Source: Ruminococcaceae bacterium UBA7127 | GTDB lineage: Bacteria; Bacillota; Clostridia; Oscillospirales; Acutalibacteraceae | Assembly: GCA_002493005.1 (NCBI GenBank) | Contig: DKXL01000029.1 | Span: 33,131-97,130 of the forward strand | Direction of reading: 5' to 3' | Length of the DNA stretch: 64,000 nt | Shown: positions 17,877 through 27,350 of the stretch, piece after piece | Layout of the letters: every line of letters begins with the position of its first letter | Position numbering within the stretch: the stretch's first letter is position 1 | Position numbers and translations under genes: made by a program | The notes under the pieces: generated by a model | What the model was told of the DNA's origin: nothing | What the model saw: only the letters and a program-made list of their open reading frames with translations | Databases searched by the model: none

Positions 17877-19274
17877 ATGGCAATTATTATGAAAGTAAAA
17901 CATTCTATTATTCCGTTTATACCGATTGCGCTTGCAATGGCAGTGCTGAAAATTATGAGTATTTTTGCTGTTGACAGCAACGGACTATTGTTTGGTATGA
18001 ACAAGATAGGTATTTCATATCTTACCGTGCTTTTGGCATTAGGATTGTTTGTTGTTTGTGTGCTTCTCAATTTGTTTGACCGCAAGACTGCTCCTGTTTA
18101 TAAAGTGAAAAAGAATTATATTTCGGGTGTTTTTGCAATTCTTTTTGGACTTTCGGTTGTATGTTCGTCTTTTATTATCTTAATGAACACCTCAAGGGAT
18201 AATTCGGATTATTACTTTATGAGTATAATTCTTGCAGCGTTTTCAATACCTGCGTGTATTGCTTTTGTAATTATGAGCAAGGCTCATTTTACCGGCAGAA
18301 CTACAGTTTCGGGTGTTTCTCTGTTGTATATTTTCCCCGCGCTTTGGGGCTGTTGTGCACTTGTGTATGAGTTTTTGACCGTAACTAAGGTATCTGTTTC
18401 GGCAACAGATTTGACTTCACTGTTTTGCTGCATTTTTATTACTCTCTACCTGTTTTCATATGCTATGATTTTATCCAGAGTAAAGGGCAGAAATCCTGTC
18501 AAAGCCTGTTTTATCTATGGTCTTCCGGCAGTTGCGCTGTCACTTTCATATGGCGTTTATGAGGTTGTAACAGCTGTGTATGAAAATACAGGTGTTCAGA
18601 CTATAGTTCTTGGCGCACAGTTTGTAATTTTTGCTGTTTATGCTATTTCATTTATTATTGAGATGTTCACAGGCACACTCACCAAGGATGAGGTTGAAAT
18701 CATTGACAGTCTTCCGGAGGAAGAAGATACCTACGAGAACAGCTACATCAAGTCAGGAGCTTATGACGAGTTGCTCAAAAGCGACAAAAGTAACGATGAC
18801 AGTGATAAATTAGATTCGTCATATGGATATTTGGGCGATTTTGTAACCGGTTACCAAGAAGATAATGATGTTCAGTTTTCGGGTCAAAAGCCTGATGTAC
18901 TTGACAGTGTGATTATGGACTCAGGTTCACAAAAGACTCCTGATTTGGTTGAGGATATTCTTGCTCAGGCAGCTGAAAGAAGGTCAGTCGAGCAAAAAAA
19001 TAACGAGGCTAAAGAGGAAACTGATAATTCTGTGACTGCAAATTCCGAAATTTTGCAGGAAGAACCAAAATCCGATGCTGCAGCAGTGCCGAAGCCTGTC
19101 GATGAACCTAAAGAGGAAAAGGCTGAAATAATTGAACCGATGCCTACAGCAGAGCAGAAGTTAGCTGAAACTGCAAAAACTGCTGATAATGATTTAAGCA
19201 GTGACGATATAATCAGCCGCGACAGATTAAGTCAGATTGACAAACTTTTGGCTGAACTTGAAAATAAAAAATGA
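17877..19274 (+). CDS. Polytopic membrane protein with acidic disordered tail, function unknown
   Basis: A protein of about 465 aa (461 if ATG 17889 is used, which keeps the same 14-nt distance to GGAAAGG as in the amidase gene). The first 270 or so residues hold about eight hydrophobic segments. The rest is an acidic, Glu/Lys/Ser/Asp-rich, probably disordered cytoplasmic tail ending in a short helix, RDRLSQIDKLLAELENKK. I recognise no family. It has its own promoter and a 235-nt leader with a pseudoknot, so expression is probably tightly controlled. thrS follows. Confidence 0.8.
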   Translation: MAIIMKVKHSIIPFIPIALAMAVLKIMSIFAVDSNGLLFGMNKIGISYLTVLLALGLFVVCVLLNLFDRKTAPVYKVKKNYISGVFAILFGLSVVCSSFIILMNTSRDNSDYYFMSIILAAFSIPACIAFVIMSKAHFTGRTTVSGVSLLYIFPALWGCCALVYEFLTVTKVSVSATDLTSLFCCIFITLYLFSYAMILSRVKGRNPVKACFIYGLPAVALSLSYGVYEVVTAVYENTGVQTIVLGAQFVIFAVYAISFIIEMFTGTLTKDEVEIIDSLPEEEDTYENSYIKSGAYDELLKSDKSNDDSDKLDSSYGYLGDFVTGYQEDNDVQFSGQKPDVLDSVIMDSGSQKTPDLVEDILAQAAERRSVEQKNNEAKEETDNSVTANSEILQEEPKSDAAAVPKPVDEPKEEKAEIIEPMPTAEQKLAETAKTADNDLSSDDIISRDRLSQIDKLLAELENKK

Positions 19275-19276
19275 TA

Positions 19277-19305
19277 TTGACATTCTTAAATCAGAGTGTT
19301 ATTAT
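19277..19305 (+). promoter_or_regulatory. Promoter for the T-box/thrS unit
   Basis: Consensus TTGACA (19277-19282), a 17-bp spacer and TATTAT (19300-19305), placed just after the preceding stop codon. Confidence 0.7.
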
Positions 19306-19311
19306 TAATAA

Positions 19312-19555
19312 AAATAATAGTGATTGCAGATAAGGACACGGTTTGCAAAAGACCTTTTTCAGAGAGCGGAGTAATTTGCTGTGATATTCCGCATAAGGAT
19401 TTGCAGACTACCACCTTTGAAACTGTACAGGAAATGGTACGGCGTAAGACCGCGTTAAGGTCATTTGAGGACATTGCCTTGCGCGTTGTCAAATTTGGGT
19501 GGAACCACGATTTATTCGTCCCAATATTCCATTAAGGAATATTGGGGCTTTTTAT
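19312..19555 (+). promoter_or_regulatory. T-box riboswitch (threonine)
   Basis: A leader of about 245 nt before thrS carries the T-box signature GGGTGGAACCACG (19497-19509) and an intrinsic terminator, CCCAATATTCC with GGAATATTGGG (19520-19530/19536-19546), followed by GCTTTTT. The upstream part forms a Stem I-like fold with a CAGAGAGCGG segment. Thr codons ACT/ACC lie in the likely specifier region near 19410. Uncharged tRNA-Thr should stabilise the antiterminator and switch on thrS. A 79-codon ORF across this leader is not a gene. Confidence 0.92.
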
Positions 19556-19587
19556 TTTAATAATAATTTTTGCAAAGGAGCTTTAAA

Positions 19588-21528
19588 ATGATTAATGTTG
19601 AACTTAAAGGCGGAGTAGTCAAGGAATTTGACTGCGGTACAACACCTGCTGAAATTGCAAAATCAATAGGAATGGGACTTTACAAGTCTGTATGCTGTGC
19701 AAGGGTTGATGATGAGATTGTTGACCTAAGAACGCCGCTTGAGAATGATTGCAGACTTGACCTGCTGACATTTGATGACCCGGAGGGTAAAAAAACTTTT
19801 TGGCATACCGCCTCTCATGTTCTTGCACAGGCAGTAAAACGACTTTATCCAAATGCTAAGTGTGCAATCGGTCCTGCTGTTGACAGCGGATTTTATTATG
19901 ATTTTGACGTTGAAAAGCCTTTTTCAGCTGACGACCTTGAAAAAATAAAGGCGGAGATGAAAAAAATCGTTAAATCAGGTGCAGAGCTTGAACGCTTTGA
20001 ACTTTCTCCCGATGCGGCAATTGAAAAGCTCAGTGAAATGAACGAACCGTATAAGATTGAACTTGTTAAGGAGCACGCCGATAACGGTGAAAATATCAGC
20101 TTTTACAAGCAGGATGATTTTACAGATCTTTGTGCAGGACCTCATCTTATGAATGTTTCTGTGCTCAAGGCAATTGAGCTTACAAACTGTACAGGTGCAT
20201 ATTGGAGAGGAGACGCAAACAACGCACAGCTTTGCCGTGTATACGGAGTTGCATTTCCAAAGGCTTCAATGCTTGAAGAGCATCTCAAAATGCTGGCTGA
20301 AGCAAAGCTTCGTGATCATAATAAACTTGGCAGAGAGCTTGAGCTGTTTACAACAAGTGAGGTAATCGGTCAGGGCTTGCCTATTCTTCTTCCAAAGGGT
20401 GCAAGAATTATTCAGCTTTTGCAGCGCTTTGTAGAGGATGAGGAGCAACGCCGTGGTTGGCTGCTTACCAAAACTCCGTTTATGGCTAAGAGTGATTTGT
20501 ACAAAATCAGCGGACACTGGGATCATTATCAGGACGGTATGTTTATTCTCGGAGATCCTGAAAAGGATGATGAGGTATTTGCTCTTCGTCCGATGACATG
20601 TCCGTTCCAGTATCAGGCATATCTAAACCGTCAGCGCTCATATCGTGACCTGCCGTTAAGATACAATGAAACATCAACTCTTTTCCGCAACGAGGCAAGC
20701 GGCGAAATGCACGGACTGATTCGTGTTCGTCAGTTTACAATATCAGAAGGTCACCTTATGTGTCTGCCTGAACAGCTTGAGCAGGAGTTCAAGGGCTGTC
20801 TTGAGCTTGCCATTTATATGCTGAAAACACTAGGGCTATATGAAGATGTTTCATATCGCTTTTCACAGTGGGATCCAAAGGATAAAGAAAAATATATCGG
20901 CACTGCCGAACAATGGGATGAAGCACAGGGAATAATGCGAAAAATTCTTGATGACCTTGAAGTGCCTTATGCAATAGGTATAGGTGAGGCTGCCTTTTAT
21001 GGTCCTAAGCTCGATATTCAGATAAAGAATGTTTACGGCAAAGAGGACACTCTCATTACAATCCAGATTGACCAAATGCTTGCAGAAAAGTTTAATATGG
21101 AATATGTAGACAGAGATGGCACAAAGAAGAATCCTTACATTATTCATAGAACTTCAATAGGCTGCTATGAAAGAACACTTGCTCTTCTCATTGAGAAGTA
21201 CGCTGGCGCATTCCCAATGTGGCTTGCTCCTGTTCAGGTTAAGCTTTTGCCTGTTGCAGACAGACACCTTGATTATGTTTACGAGATTAAAAAGGTGCTC
21301 GAGGCGAACGGTATGCGTGTAGAGGTTGATTCAAGAAGTGAAAAGATTGGCTACAAAATCCGTGAGGCTCAACTTGAAAAGGTACCGTATATGTTTATTA
21401 TAGGTGACAAGGATGTTGAGGCAAATACTGTTTCTGTTCGTCACAGAAAGAATGGTGACCTTGGCGCAATGCAGCTTGATGAATTTGTCCAAAAGGCTCT
21501 TGAAGAAATAAATAATAAGACAATTTAA
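19588..21528 (+). CDS. thrS: Threonyl-tRNA synthetase
   Basis: Charges tRNA-Thr. The 646-aa protein has an N-terminal TGS domain (1-60), an editing domain with HTASH (H73, H77), a class II catalytic core with RPMTCP (zinc ligand C338) and RVRQFTISEGH, and a C-terminal anticodon-binding domain (about 540-640). ATG 19588 has AAAGGAG upstream; the frame stays open 6 codons 5' but that part holds the ribosome site. Expression is controlled by the T-box in front. Confidence 0.97.
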   Translation: MINVELKGGVVKEFDCGTTPAEIAKSIGMGLYKSVCCARVDDEIVDLRTPLENDCRLDLLTFDDPEGKKTFWHTASHVLAQAVKRLYPNAKCAIGPAVDSGFYYDFDVEKPFSADDLEKIKAEMKKIVKSGAELERFELSPDAAIEKLSEMNEPYKIELVKEHADNGENISFYKQDDFTDLCAGPHLMNVSVLKAIELTNCTGAYWRGDANNAQLCRVYGVAFPKASMLEEHLKMLAEAKLRDHNKLGRELELFTTSEVIGQGLPILLPKGARIIQLLQRFVEDEEQRRGWLLTKTPFMAKSDLYKISGHWDHYQDGMFILGDPEKDDEVFALRPMTCPFQYQAYLNRQRSYRDLPLRYNETSTLFRNEASGEMHGLIRVRQFTISEGHLMCLPEQLEQEFKGCLELAIYMLKTLGLYEDVSYRFSQWDPKDKEKYIGTAEQWDEAQGIMRKILDDLEVPYAIGIGEAAFYGPKLDIQIKNVYGKEDTLITIQIDQMLAEKFNMEYVDRDGTKKNPYIIHRTSIGCYERTLALLIEKYAGAFPMWLAPVQVKLLPVADRHLDYVYEIKKVLEANGMRVEVDSRSEKIGYKIREAQLEKVPYMFIIGDKDVEANTVSVRHRKNGDLGAMQLDEFVQKALEEINNKTI

Positions 21529-21584
21529 GTCTACTAAAAAATTTGTTATTTTTTAATTTGTGATTATTATAAAGCAGGTGAGCT

Positions 21585-22325
21585 ATGCCTTACGGCTACA
21601 TTCCGTATGAAAAAACGCACTACAAAGTGAACCGACACAGCTTTAAAAAGCGGCGCATAATAATATCGGCAATAATTATTTTGGCGGTGGCAATAATTGC
21701 GGCGGGCATATTCTTCGCAATACGTGTGCATAATGATGACATATTGTCGTCGACTGATGATGGGACGGCGGATTCGTCACAGCTTCTTAGCGTTGTAGGC
21801 GCGCAGTCACCGCTTGAAAAAAGCTATGTTCCAATGCTTTGTGATTGTGAGGGATTCAGGGTGAATGTGCTTGTTGAGGATTCACTCTCGCAAATGATTT
21901 TGGACGCAGCGGCAAAGGGAATAAAGCTAAAAATTAAATCGGCTTATGTTTCTTATGAAGAACAAAACATTCTTTATGAAGAAACACTATCACAATACCT
22001 GAATGATGCAAAGCTGTCAAAGGTGAGGGCAGAAGCAGAAGCCCAAAAGCAAACACCTATTGCAGGATGCAGTGAGGCGCAGACAGGACTGCTGATAGAT
22101 TTTGATTTGAGTGAAACGAGTGCAAAGGCATTTGTTCAGCGTGAATGTGTAAATTACGGCTTTGTACTGCGCTATCCGAACGGCAAAGAGGGCATAACTC
22201 ATAAGACTTCAAGCGACACCTTGTACAGATATGTCGGTGTTGACAATGCCAAGAAGATGCGAGCATATGATATGTGTCTTGAAGAATATAACGATTATCT
22301 TTTAAAGCAAGGCTCTCAAAATTAA
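21585..22325 (+). CDS. VanY-like (M15B) membrane protein lacking catalytic residues
   Basis: A 246-aa protein with a basic cytoplasmic start, one transmembrane segment (about 26-46) and an extracellular domain like VanY D,D-carboxypeptidases: SAYVSYEEQ matches the S-x-R-S-x-x-x-Q block, CSEAQTGLLIDF the SEHQTGLAVD block, and TLYRYVG the EPWHYRYVG block. The zinc His of SEHQ is Ala165, and Glu and His of EPWH are Ser210 and Leu213. Only Asp172 of the metal ligands remains. It is therefore probably a non-catalytic wall-binding or regulatory relative. It is flanked by thrS and rpmE. Confidence 0.8.
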   Translation: MPYGYIPYEKTHYKVNRHSFKKRRIIISAIIILAVAIIAAGIFFAIRVHNDDILSSTDDGTADSSQLLSVVGAQSPLEKSYVPMLCDCEGFRVNVLVEDSLSQMILDAAAKGIKLKIKSAYVSYEEQNILYEETLSQYLNDAKLSKVRAEAEAQKQTPIAGCSEAQTGLLIDFDLSETSAKAFVQRECVNYGFVLRYPNGKEGITHKTSSDTLYRYVGVDNAKKMRAYDMCLEEYNDYLLKQGSQN

Positions 22326-22344
22326 AAAAATATGCAAAAAACAC

Positions 22345-22373
22345 TTGCTTTTTGCGGTAGTATGTTGTATAAT
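22345..22373 (+). promoter_or_regulatory. Promoter for rpmE
   Basis: TTGCTT (22345-22350), 17 bp and TATAAT (22368-22373). The -10 context GTTGTATAATAAC is shared with the flavodiiron and small-RNA promoters. Confidence 0.65.
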
Positions 22374-22411
22374 AACTCTGTTAATTGTGTAACGTCAGGT
22401 AGGTGAAAATA

Positions 22412-22615
22412 ATGAAAGAGAATATCCATCCTAAGTATGAGAAAACAACAATTACTTGTGCTTGCGGTAATGTTATTGAAACAGCTTCAACAAAGAGCGA
22501 TATTCGTGTTGAAATTTGTTCAAAATGCCACCCGTTCTATACAGGAAAGCAGAAATTAGTTGATACAGGCGGACGTGTTGACAGATTTAAAAAGCGTTTC
22601 GGCATGGAAAAATAA
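22412..22615 (+). CDS. rpmE: 50S ribosomal protein L31, zinc-binding type
   Basis: A 67-aa large-subunit protein, [19 protein letters not shown] at the N-terminus. It retains the zinc ligands in CACGN and CSKCHPF, so it is the C+ form rather than the zinc-free paralogue. ATG 22412 follows AGGTAGGTG; an in-frame GTG at 22403 lies within that ribosome site. Confidence 0.95.
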   Translation: MKENIHPKYEKTTITCACGNVIETASTKSDIRVEICSKCHPFYTGKQKLVDTGGRVDRFKKRFGMEK

Positions 22616-22633
22616 TTTTATTTGTAATTGTTC

Positions 22634-22654
22634 AGGCGGCACGCAGTGCCGCCT
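22634..22654 (+). terminator. GC-rich hairpin after rpmE
   Basis: AGGCGGCAC-GCA-GTGCCGCCT is a perfect 9-bp stem followed by AATTTACT. The T run is weak, so termination efficiency is uncertain. Similar GGCGGC palindromes occur at 26932-26942 and 35131-35149. Confidence 0.6.
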
Positions 22655-22680
22655 AATTTACTATCCGAGGTAATTATATT

Positions 22681-23313
22681 ATGTCTAAAGACTACAAAAC
22701 CGTAAGTCGCAGTGCAAAAGATGAATTTGTTGAAAAACGCTCACGCTTTATCGGGTATTGCAAACCGGTTTCATCGGAGCAGGAGGCTATAGATTTTATA
22801 AACGAAAAGCGAAGCGAGCACTGGAATGCAACGCACAATGTATATGCATATTCTTTGCGTGATGGCAATATAAAGCGTTACAGCGACGACGGTGAGCCGT
22901 CAGGCACAGCCGGAATGCCGACTCTTGACGTTATCACAAAGAATGAAATCTATGATGTCTGCGTTGTTGTCACACGTTACTTTGGTGGGGTGCTTCTTGG
23001 AACCGGAGGACTTGTCAGAGCTTATTCTCAGGGAGCAAAGCTGGCTTTAGAGGCAGGCGGTATTGTACTTATGCAAAGCTGTGATATTTGCAGTCTGAAA
23101 TGCAGTTATAATCAGTATGGAAAAATATCTTCACAGATAATTGATATGGGTGCTGTTGTTGACGATACAATTTTTGAAACCGACGTTATAATAAAATTTC
23201 ATATCAAATCTCAAAGTCTGCCGAGTCTTAATAAAATGCTTGCCGATTTAACCTGCGGTGAGGTGCAGGTCGCTTTAGACGGGAACGATTTTTTTCCTAT
23301 GGTTGCCGATTAG
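22681..23313 (+). CDS. YigZ/IMPACT family protein
   Basis: A 210-aa protein of the UPF0029/YigZ family. It has the N-terminal IMPACT domain with FVEKRSRFIGYCKPV, the hallmark DDGEPSGTAGMP (DGEPSGTAG) and VTRYFGGVLLGTGGLVRAY, followed by the DUF1949 C-terminal domain. The biochemical role is not settled; eukaryotic IMPACT acts on Gcn2-type translational control, but this cannot be carried over. It stands alone between rpmE and dnaG. Confidence 0.88.
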   Translation: MSKDYKTVSRSAKDEFVEKRSRFIGYCKPVSSEQEAIDFINEKRSEHWNATHNVYAYSLRDGNIKRYSDDGEPSGTAGMPTLDVITKNEIYDVCVVVTRYFGGVLLGTGGLVRAYSQGAKLALEAGGIVLMQSCDICSLKCSYNQYGKISSQIIDMGAVVDDTIFETDVIIKFHIKSQSLPSLNKMLADLTCGEVQVALDGNDFFPMVAD

Positions 23314-23444
23314 TTCTAAAAATTTATAAATATGAGTTAATTACTAACAATAAAAAGAAAAATATTAAAAATTTTGCAATGTTTAAAGGAATATTAAAAA
23401 AAAAAGCGTAAAAAACTAATAGGAAACATGAAAGGAGGAGTTTT

Positions 23445-25211
23445 ATGGCTTTCCCCGAAAGTTTTTTGCAGGATTTGAAGATGCGCAACGATATTACAGA
23501 TGTTGTTTCGTCATATGTCAGCCTTAAAAGACGCGGCAGGAATATGGTCGGACTCTGTCCGTTTCATGGCGAAAAAACTCCGTCTTTTAATGTGTACACC
23601 GAAAACGGTTCATTTTATTGCTTTGGATGCGGCGCAGGCGGCGATGTCATTACATTTATAATGAAAATCGAAAACCTCGATTACCTTGAGGCGGTCAAAT
23701 TATTGGCTCAGCGTGCAGGACTTGAAATACCGCAGGATTCATATGACGACAGTATGAGCAGATTGCGCACACGTGTTCTTGAGGCTAATCGTGAGGCGGC
23801 AAGATTCTATTATGATTCGCTTTATTCGCCGCAGGGCAGAAGCGGTCTTGATTACTTTCATTCCCGAATGTTATCCGACAAAACAATCCGCAGGTTCGGA
23901 CTTGGCTTTGCCGATGATAATTGGTCGTCGCTGTGTAATCATCTGCGGCAAAAAGGATTTAAGGATCATGAGCTTGTAGCGGCAAACCTTGCTTCTCAGC
24001 GCAGAAACGGCAATGGGATTTATGATCGTTTTACTAATCGTGTTATGTTCCCGATTATTGATTTGCGAGGCAACGTCATCGCGTTCGGTGGCCGAATTAT
24101 GACCGACCAAAAGCCAAAATATTTGAACACATCTGATACTCCCGTGTTCAAAAAAAGCGCAAATCTGTTTTCGCTTAACAATGCCAAAAATTCCGGTTCA
24201 CGTACGCTTTTGCTGTGTGAGGGATATATGGATGTTATCGCTGTCAATCAGGCGGGATTTCACAATGCTGTTGCAACTCTCGGTACTGCTCTCACAAGTG
24301 AACAGGCTGTGCTGATGAAGCGTTATGCAGATGAGATTATAATCTGTTATGATGCCGATGAGGCAGGACAAAAGGCTACTGCAAGAGCAATTCCGATTTT
24401 GCGAAACTCAGGACTTAATGTAAAGGTTCTAACAATTCCGAGCGGCAAGGACCCTGATGAATTTATCAAATCAAAGGGCAAGGACGGTCCTGCGGCATTT
24501 GGTGCTCTGATTGACAAGTGCGGCAATGATGTTGAATACCGTCTGCAAAAGTTAAAGCAAAATTATAATTTGGAGTTTACCGAGGGGAAGGTTGCCTTTT
24601 TGCAGGATGCGGCAAAGGTTATTGCTACTATCTCAAGCCCTATTGAACGTGATGTTTATTCGTCAAAGGTTTGCAACGAACTTAAAGTTGATAAAAACGC
24701 ATTTGTACAGCAGATAAACAGCATATCACGAAAATCAAACCGCGAAAACGCCAAAAAACAGGCAAGGCAAATTCAAACTGACTTAAGCGGCAGAAATGAT
24801 AAAATTAATACAGAACACCGCCAAAAGCCCCGAAGCTCAAGTGCGGAAGAAGCACTTTTAGTGTATCTTATAAATAACCCTGATGCGTATTCTGAAATAT
24901 CGTCACATATTGCGCCGTCCCAATTTCAAAATTCTTTTATACGGCGATATTTTGAATATGTGCTAAATCGCATACAAAACGGGCTTGACCCTTTGACCAA
25001 TATTGCTGCCGATTTCAGTGCAGACGAGGTGTCAAAGCTGTATCAGCTTATGTCGCAGGCGATTCCGGCGGCGTCTACTCCTGATGCAATGAGGGAATAC
25101 ATAAAGGTTATTAACGAGGAAAGCTCAAAGCTGAAAAAAGAGGATCTTGATAATATATCCGACAATCAGCTTATGGATTACCTCGAAAGAATAAGGAAAA
25201 GCAAACAATAA
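23445..25211 (+). CDS. dnaG: DNA primase
   Basis: Synthesises RNA primers at the replication fork. The 588-aa protein has the CHC2 zinc finger (CPFH...CFGC, about 39-64), the catalytic core, the TOPRIM domain with CEGYMDVIA and DADEAGQKA, and a C-terminal helicase-binding domain. ATG 23445 follows AAAGGAGGAG. It is in a tight operon with rpoD, 21 nt downstream, as in the widespread macromolecular synthesis operon. The 131-nt upstream gap is very A-rich and shows no clear promoter. Confidence 0.96.
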   Translation: MAFPESFLQDLKMRNDITDVVSSYVSLKRRGRNMVGLCPFHGEKTPSFNVYTENGSFYCFGCGAGGDVITFIMKIENLDYLEAVKLLAQRAGLEIPQDSYDDSMSRLRTRVLEANREAARFYYDSLYSPQGRSGLDYFHSRMLSDKTIRRFGLGFADDNWSSLCNHLRQKGFKDHELVAANLASQRRNGNGIYDRFTNRVMFPIIDLRGNVIAFGGRIMTDQKPKYLNTSDTPVFKKSANLFSLNNAKNSGSRTLLLCEGYMDVIAVNQAGFHNAVATLGTALTSEQAVLMKRYADEIIICYDADEAGQKATARAIPILRNSGLNVKVLTIPSGKDPDEFIKSKGKDGPAAFGALIDKCGNDVEYRLQKLKQNYNLEFTEGKVAFLQDAAKVIATISSPIERDVYSSKVCNELKVDKNAFVQQINSISRKSNRENAKKQARQIQTDLSGRNDKINTEHRQKPRSSSAEEALLVYLINNPDAYSEISSHIAPSQFQNSFIRRYFEYVLNRIQNGLDPLTNIAADFSADEVSKLYQLMSQAIPAASTPDAMREYIKVINEESSKLKKEDLDNISDNQLMDYLERIRKSKQ

Positions 25212-25232
25212 TATAAAGAGCAGGAAAGGAAA

Positions 25233-26339
25233 ATGAGTATGGCAGTTCTACAGGATAAAAAAACTCTTACCAAAGAGCTTATCGAGCTTGGCAAACAGAA
25301 AGGACAACTGACAAATCAGGACATTCTTGATGCTATCGGCGAAATTGATTTTGAACCGGAGCAACTTGAAAAGCTGTATGATACTATTGAACAGCAGGGA
25401 ATAGAAATTGTTGAGGATATCGGCGACATTAAAATCGAAGATATTGAACTTGATTTTAACGATCACAAAGACAGCAATTCTACAGCTGTTGCCGCTGATC
25501 CAAGCGTTACTGTTGATGACCCGGTAAAGGTATATCTCAAGGAAATCGGCCGTGTTCCTCTTCTTACTTCTGATGAAGAGATTGAACTTGCGATAAGAAT
25601 TTCCGATGGTGATGTTGCGGCAAAACAACGTCTTTCCGAAGCAAACCTGCGCCTTGTTGTATCTATCGCAAAGCGTTATCTTGGCAGAGGAATGCAGTTC
25701 TTGGATCTTATTCAGGAGGGCAATCTCGGTCTTATCAAGGCTGTTGAAAAGTTTGACTACACAAAGGGATTTAAGTTTTCAACATATGCAACATGGTGGA
25801 TAAGACAGGCAATTACCCGTGCTATTGCAGACCAGGCAAGAACAATCCGTATTCCTGTTCATATGGTTGAAACAATAAACAAAGTAAAAAAGGTTCAGAG
25901 TCAGCTTCTCCATCAGAATGGTCACGAACCGTCTGCTGATGAAATTGCAGAGGAAATAGATATGCCTGTTGATAAGGTGCGCGAAATTATGAGAGTGGCT
26001 CAGGAGCCTGTATCTCTTGAAACTCCTATCGGTGAGGAAGAGGACAGCCATCTCGGCGATTTTATTCCCGATAATGACGCGCCTGCGCCTGCCGATGCCG
26101 CTTCACACACAATGTTGCGTGAACAGCTTTCCGATGTTCTTTCAACACTCACTCCTCGTGAGGCAAAGGTTCTCAAACTGCGTTTTGGACTTGAGGACGG
26201 CAGAAGCAGAACACTCGAAGAGGTTGGCAAGGAGTTCAACGTAACACGTGAGCGTATTCGCCAGATTGAGGCAAAGGCATTGCGCAAGCTTCGCCACCCG
26301 TCAAGAAGCAGAAAACTCAAAGATTATCTTGACTATTAA
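25233..26339 (+). CDS. rpoD: Primary sigma factor
   Basis: Housekeeping sigma-A. The 368-aa length is typical of Firmicutes, with an acidic region 1.1-like N-terminus (1-85), region 1.2 from [19 protein letters not shown], region 2 with [20 protein letters not shown] and [19 protein letters not shown], region 3, and region 4 with [20 protein letters not shown]. It follows dnaG and precedes a small metallopeptidase gene by 8 nt. Confidence 0.97.
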   Translation: MSMAVLQDKKTLTKELIELGKQKGQLTNQDILDAIGEIDFEPEQLEKLYDTIEQQGIEIVEDIGDIKIEDIELDFNDHKDSNSTAVAADPSVTVDDPVKVYLKEIGRVPLLTSDEEIELAIRISDGDVAAKQRLSEANLRLVVSIAKRYLGRGMQFLDLIQEGNLGLIKAVEKFDYTKGFKFSTYATWWIRQAITRAIADQARTIRIPVHMVETINKVKKVQSQLLHQNGHEPSADEIAEEIDMPVDKVREIMRVAQEPVSLETPIGEEEDSHLGDFIPDNDAPAPADAASHTMLREQLSDVLSTLTPREAKVLKLRFGLEDGRSRTLEEVGKEFNVTRERIRQIEAKALRKLRHPSRSRKLKDYLDY

Positions 26340-26347
26340 GTTTTGTT

Positions 26348-26722
26348 ATGATTACATTTGATGAATGTGCAGAAATGCTCGATGAAATTGCCGATTCAAT
26401 GCCATATGAGCTTTATCGTGATTTAAACGGCGGAATATCGCTTTTGCCGCAGTCAAAAGTTCATCCGCAAGCGGTAAACAATGATTTGTTTATTTTGGGT
26501 GAATACATACGCAATTCGCTTGGCAATGCTATAGTGTTTTACTATGGTTCTATCAGCCGTGTGTACGGCAGACTCAGCAGGGAAGAGTATTACAATATGC
26601 TTGTAGGCATCCTGCACCACGAGGTGCGTCATCACAATGAATATCTCGCAGGATGCGATGACCTCGGAATTTATGATAAAGAGAGAATCACAGAATATCT
26701 TAAAAGCAAAGGTGTAAACTAA
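26348..26722 (+). CDS. Small zincin-like metallopeptidase family protein
   Basis: A 124-aa protein whose HHEVRHHNEYLAG contains HExxHH, the zinc site of the small Zincin_1-type (PF06262) metallopeptidase family; INL-type substrates are unknown. The gene is 8 nt after rpoD and ends before a strong terminator, so it is the last gene of the dnaG-rpoD operon. Confidence 0.82.
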   Translation: MITFDECAEMLDEIADSMPYELYRDLNGGISLLPQSKVHPQAVNNDLFILGEYIRNSLGNAIVFYYGSISRVYGRLSREEYYNMLVGILHHEVRHHNEYLAGCDDLGIYDKERITEYLKSKGVN

Positions 26723-26730
26723 CCTATAAT

Positions 26731-26768
26731 AAAAAACAGTCTTGAAATTTATTTCAAGACTGTTTTTT
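26731..26768. terminator. Terminator ending dnaG-rpoD operon
   Basis: A perfect 18-bp stem (26731-26748 with 26751-26768) starts with six A and ends with six T, so it works on either strand. Confidence 0.9.
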
Positions 26769-26867
26769 TAGTTTCAGGGATAATCCTCGCACTATCGCTT
26801 AGCAACGGTAGCCCGGTGTAAGCATTTTTCTATCAGTAATGCAGGAATCCCTTTTGTTTTAGTTTCG

Positions 26868-26899
26868 TTTTAATTTCGGGCACTAAAGGTTATTTTAAA
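26868..26899. repeat. Isolated copy of the 3' part of the 75-bp repeat
   Basis: TTTTAATTTCGGGCACTAAAG and the following GTTATTTTAAA match the end of the tandem repeat unit at 63851-64000 (TTAATTTCGGGCACTATACG, GTTATTTATTAAA), with a few mismatches. The DNA before it (26770-26867) shows no recognisable feature. Confidence 0.6.
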
Positions 26900-26940
26900 A
26901 ACAAAGCTGTCTGCTCGAAATGTGAGCGGCGTCACGCCGC

Positions 26941-27246
26941 CTAGCCTATTGTTATAATTTGACCGGGATAAATAACGTTTGGATTATTAAGTCTGTTGAG
27001 ATCAGAAAGTTGCTTGACAGTAGTGTTAAAACGTTGGGCTATTGACCAAAGAGTGTCGCCGGGGCGCGCAACATAGTAATTATTGTCGGCTGTTCCGGCA
27101 GGAATGCTCAGCACCTGCCCTACGTACAGGCTGTTCGGGTCTTGAATGTTGTTGTACTTCAAAATGTCGTTTATCGTAGTTTGAAAAAACTGTGCTATTG
27201 CAAATAATGTATTACCGGGTCTTACAGTGTATTGCACAAGCTCCAT
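26941..27246 (-). CDS. Two-LysM-domain protein without signal peptide
   Basis: A 101-aa protein made of two LysM repeats (about 5-49 and 57-100), YTVRPGNTLFAIAQFFQTTI and YYVARPGDTLWSIAQRFNTT, each closing with VGQVLSIP or PGQIITIG. LysM binds N-acetylglucosamine polymers such as murein. No signal sequence is present, as is common for spore-coat associated LysM proteins such as SafA relatives; that placement is inference. Start ATG 27246 follows AGGAGGCGAT. It is divergent from eno. A GGCGGCG-TGA-CGCCGC hairpin abuts its stop. Confidence 0.85.
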   Translation of the reverse strand: MELVQYTVRPGNTLFAIAQFFQTTINDILKYNNIQDPNSLYVGQVLSIPAGTADNNYYVARPGDTLWSIAQRFNTTVKQLSDLNRLNNPNVIYPGQIITIG

Positions 27247-27293
27247 TTTTATCGCCTCCTTATGCTAATACATAATATGTAGTTTTCCTCTGA

Positions 27294-27321
27294 TTGACAC
27301 TGCGAATAAATTTTTCATAAA
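27294..27321 (+). promoter_or_regulatory. Promoter for eno
   Basis: TTGACA (27294-27299) and a weak -10, CATAAA (27316-27321), at 16-bp spacing, 30 nt before the eno start. Confidence 0.4.
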
Positions 27322-27350
27322 TTGGTATGCTAAGTGTGGAGGTAATCAAT

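Noticed and set aside
19296..19535. 79-codon ORF before thrS
   Set aside because: It lies within the T-box leader and terminator; the RNA signature explains the sequence.
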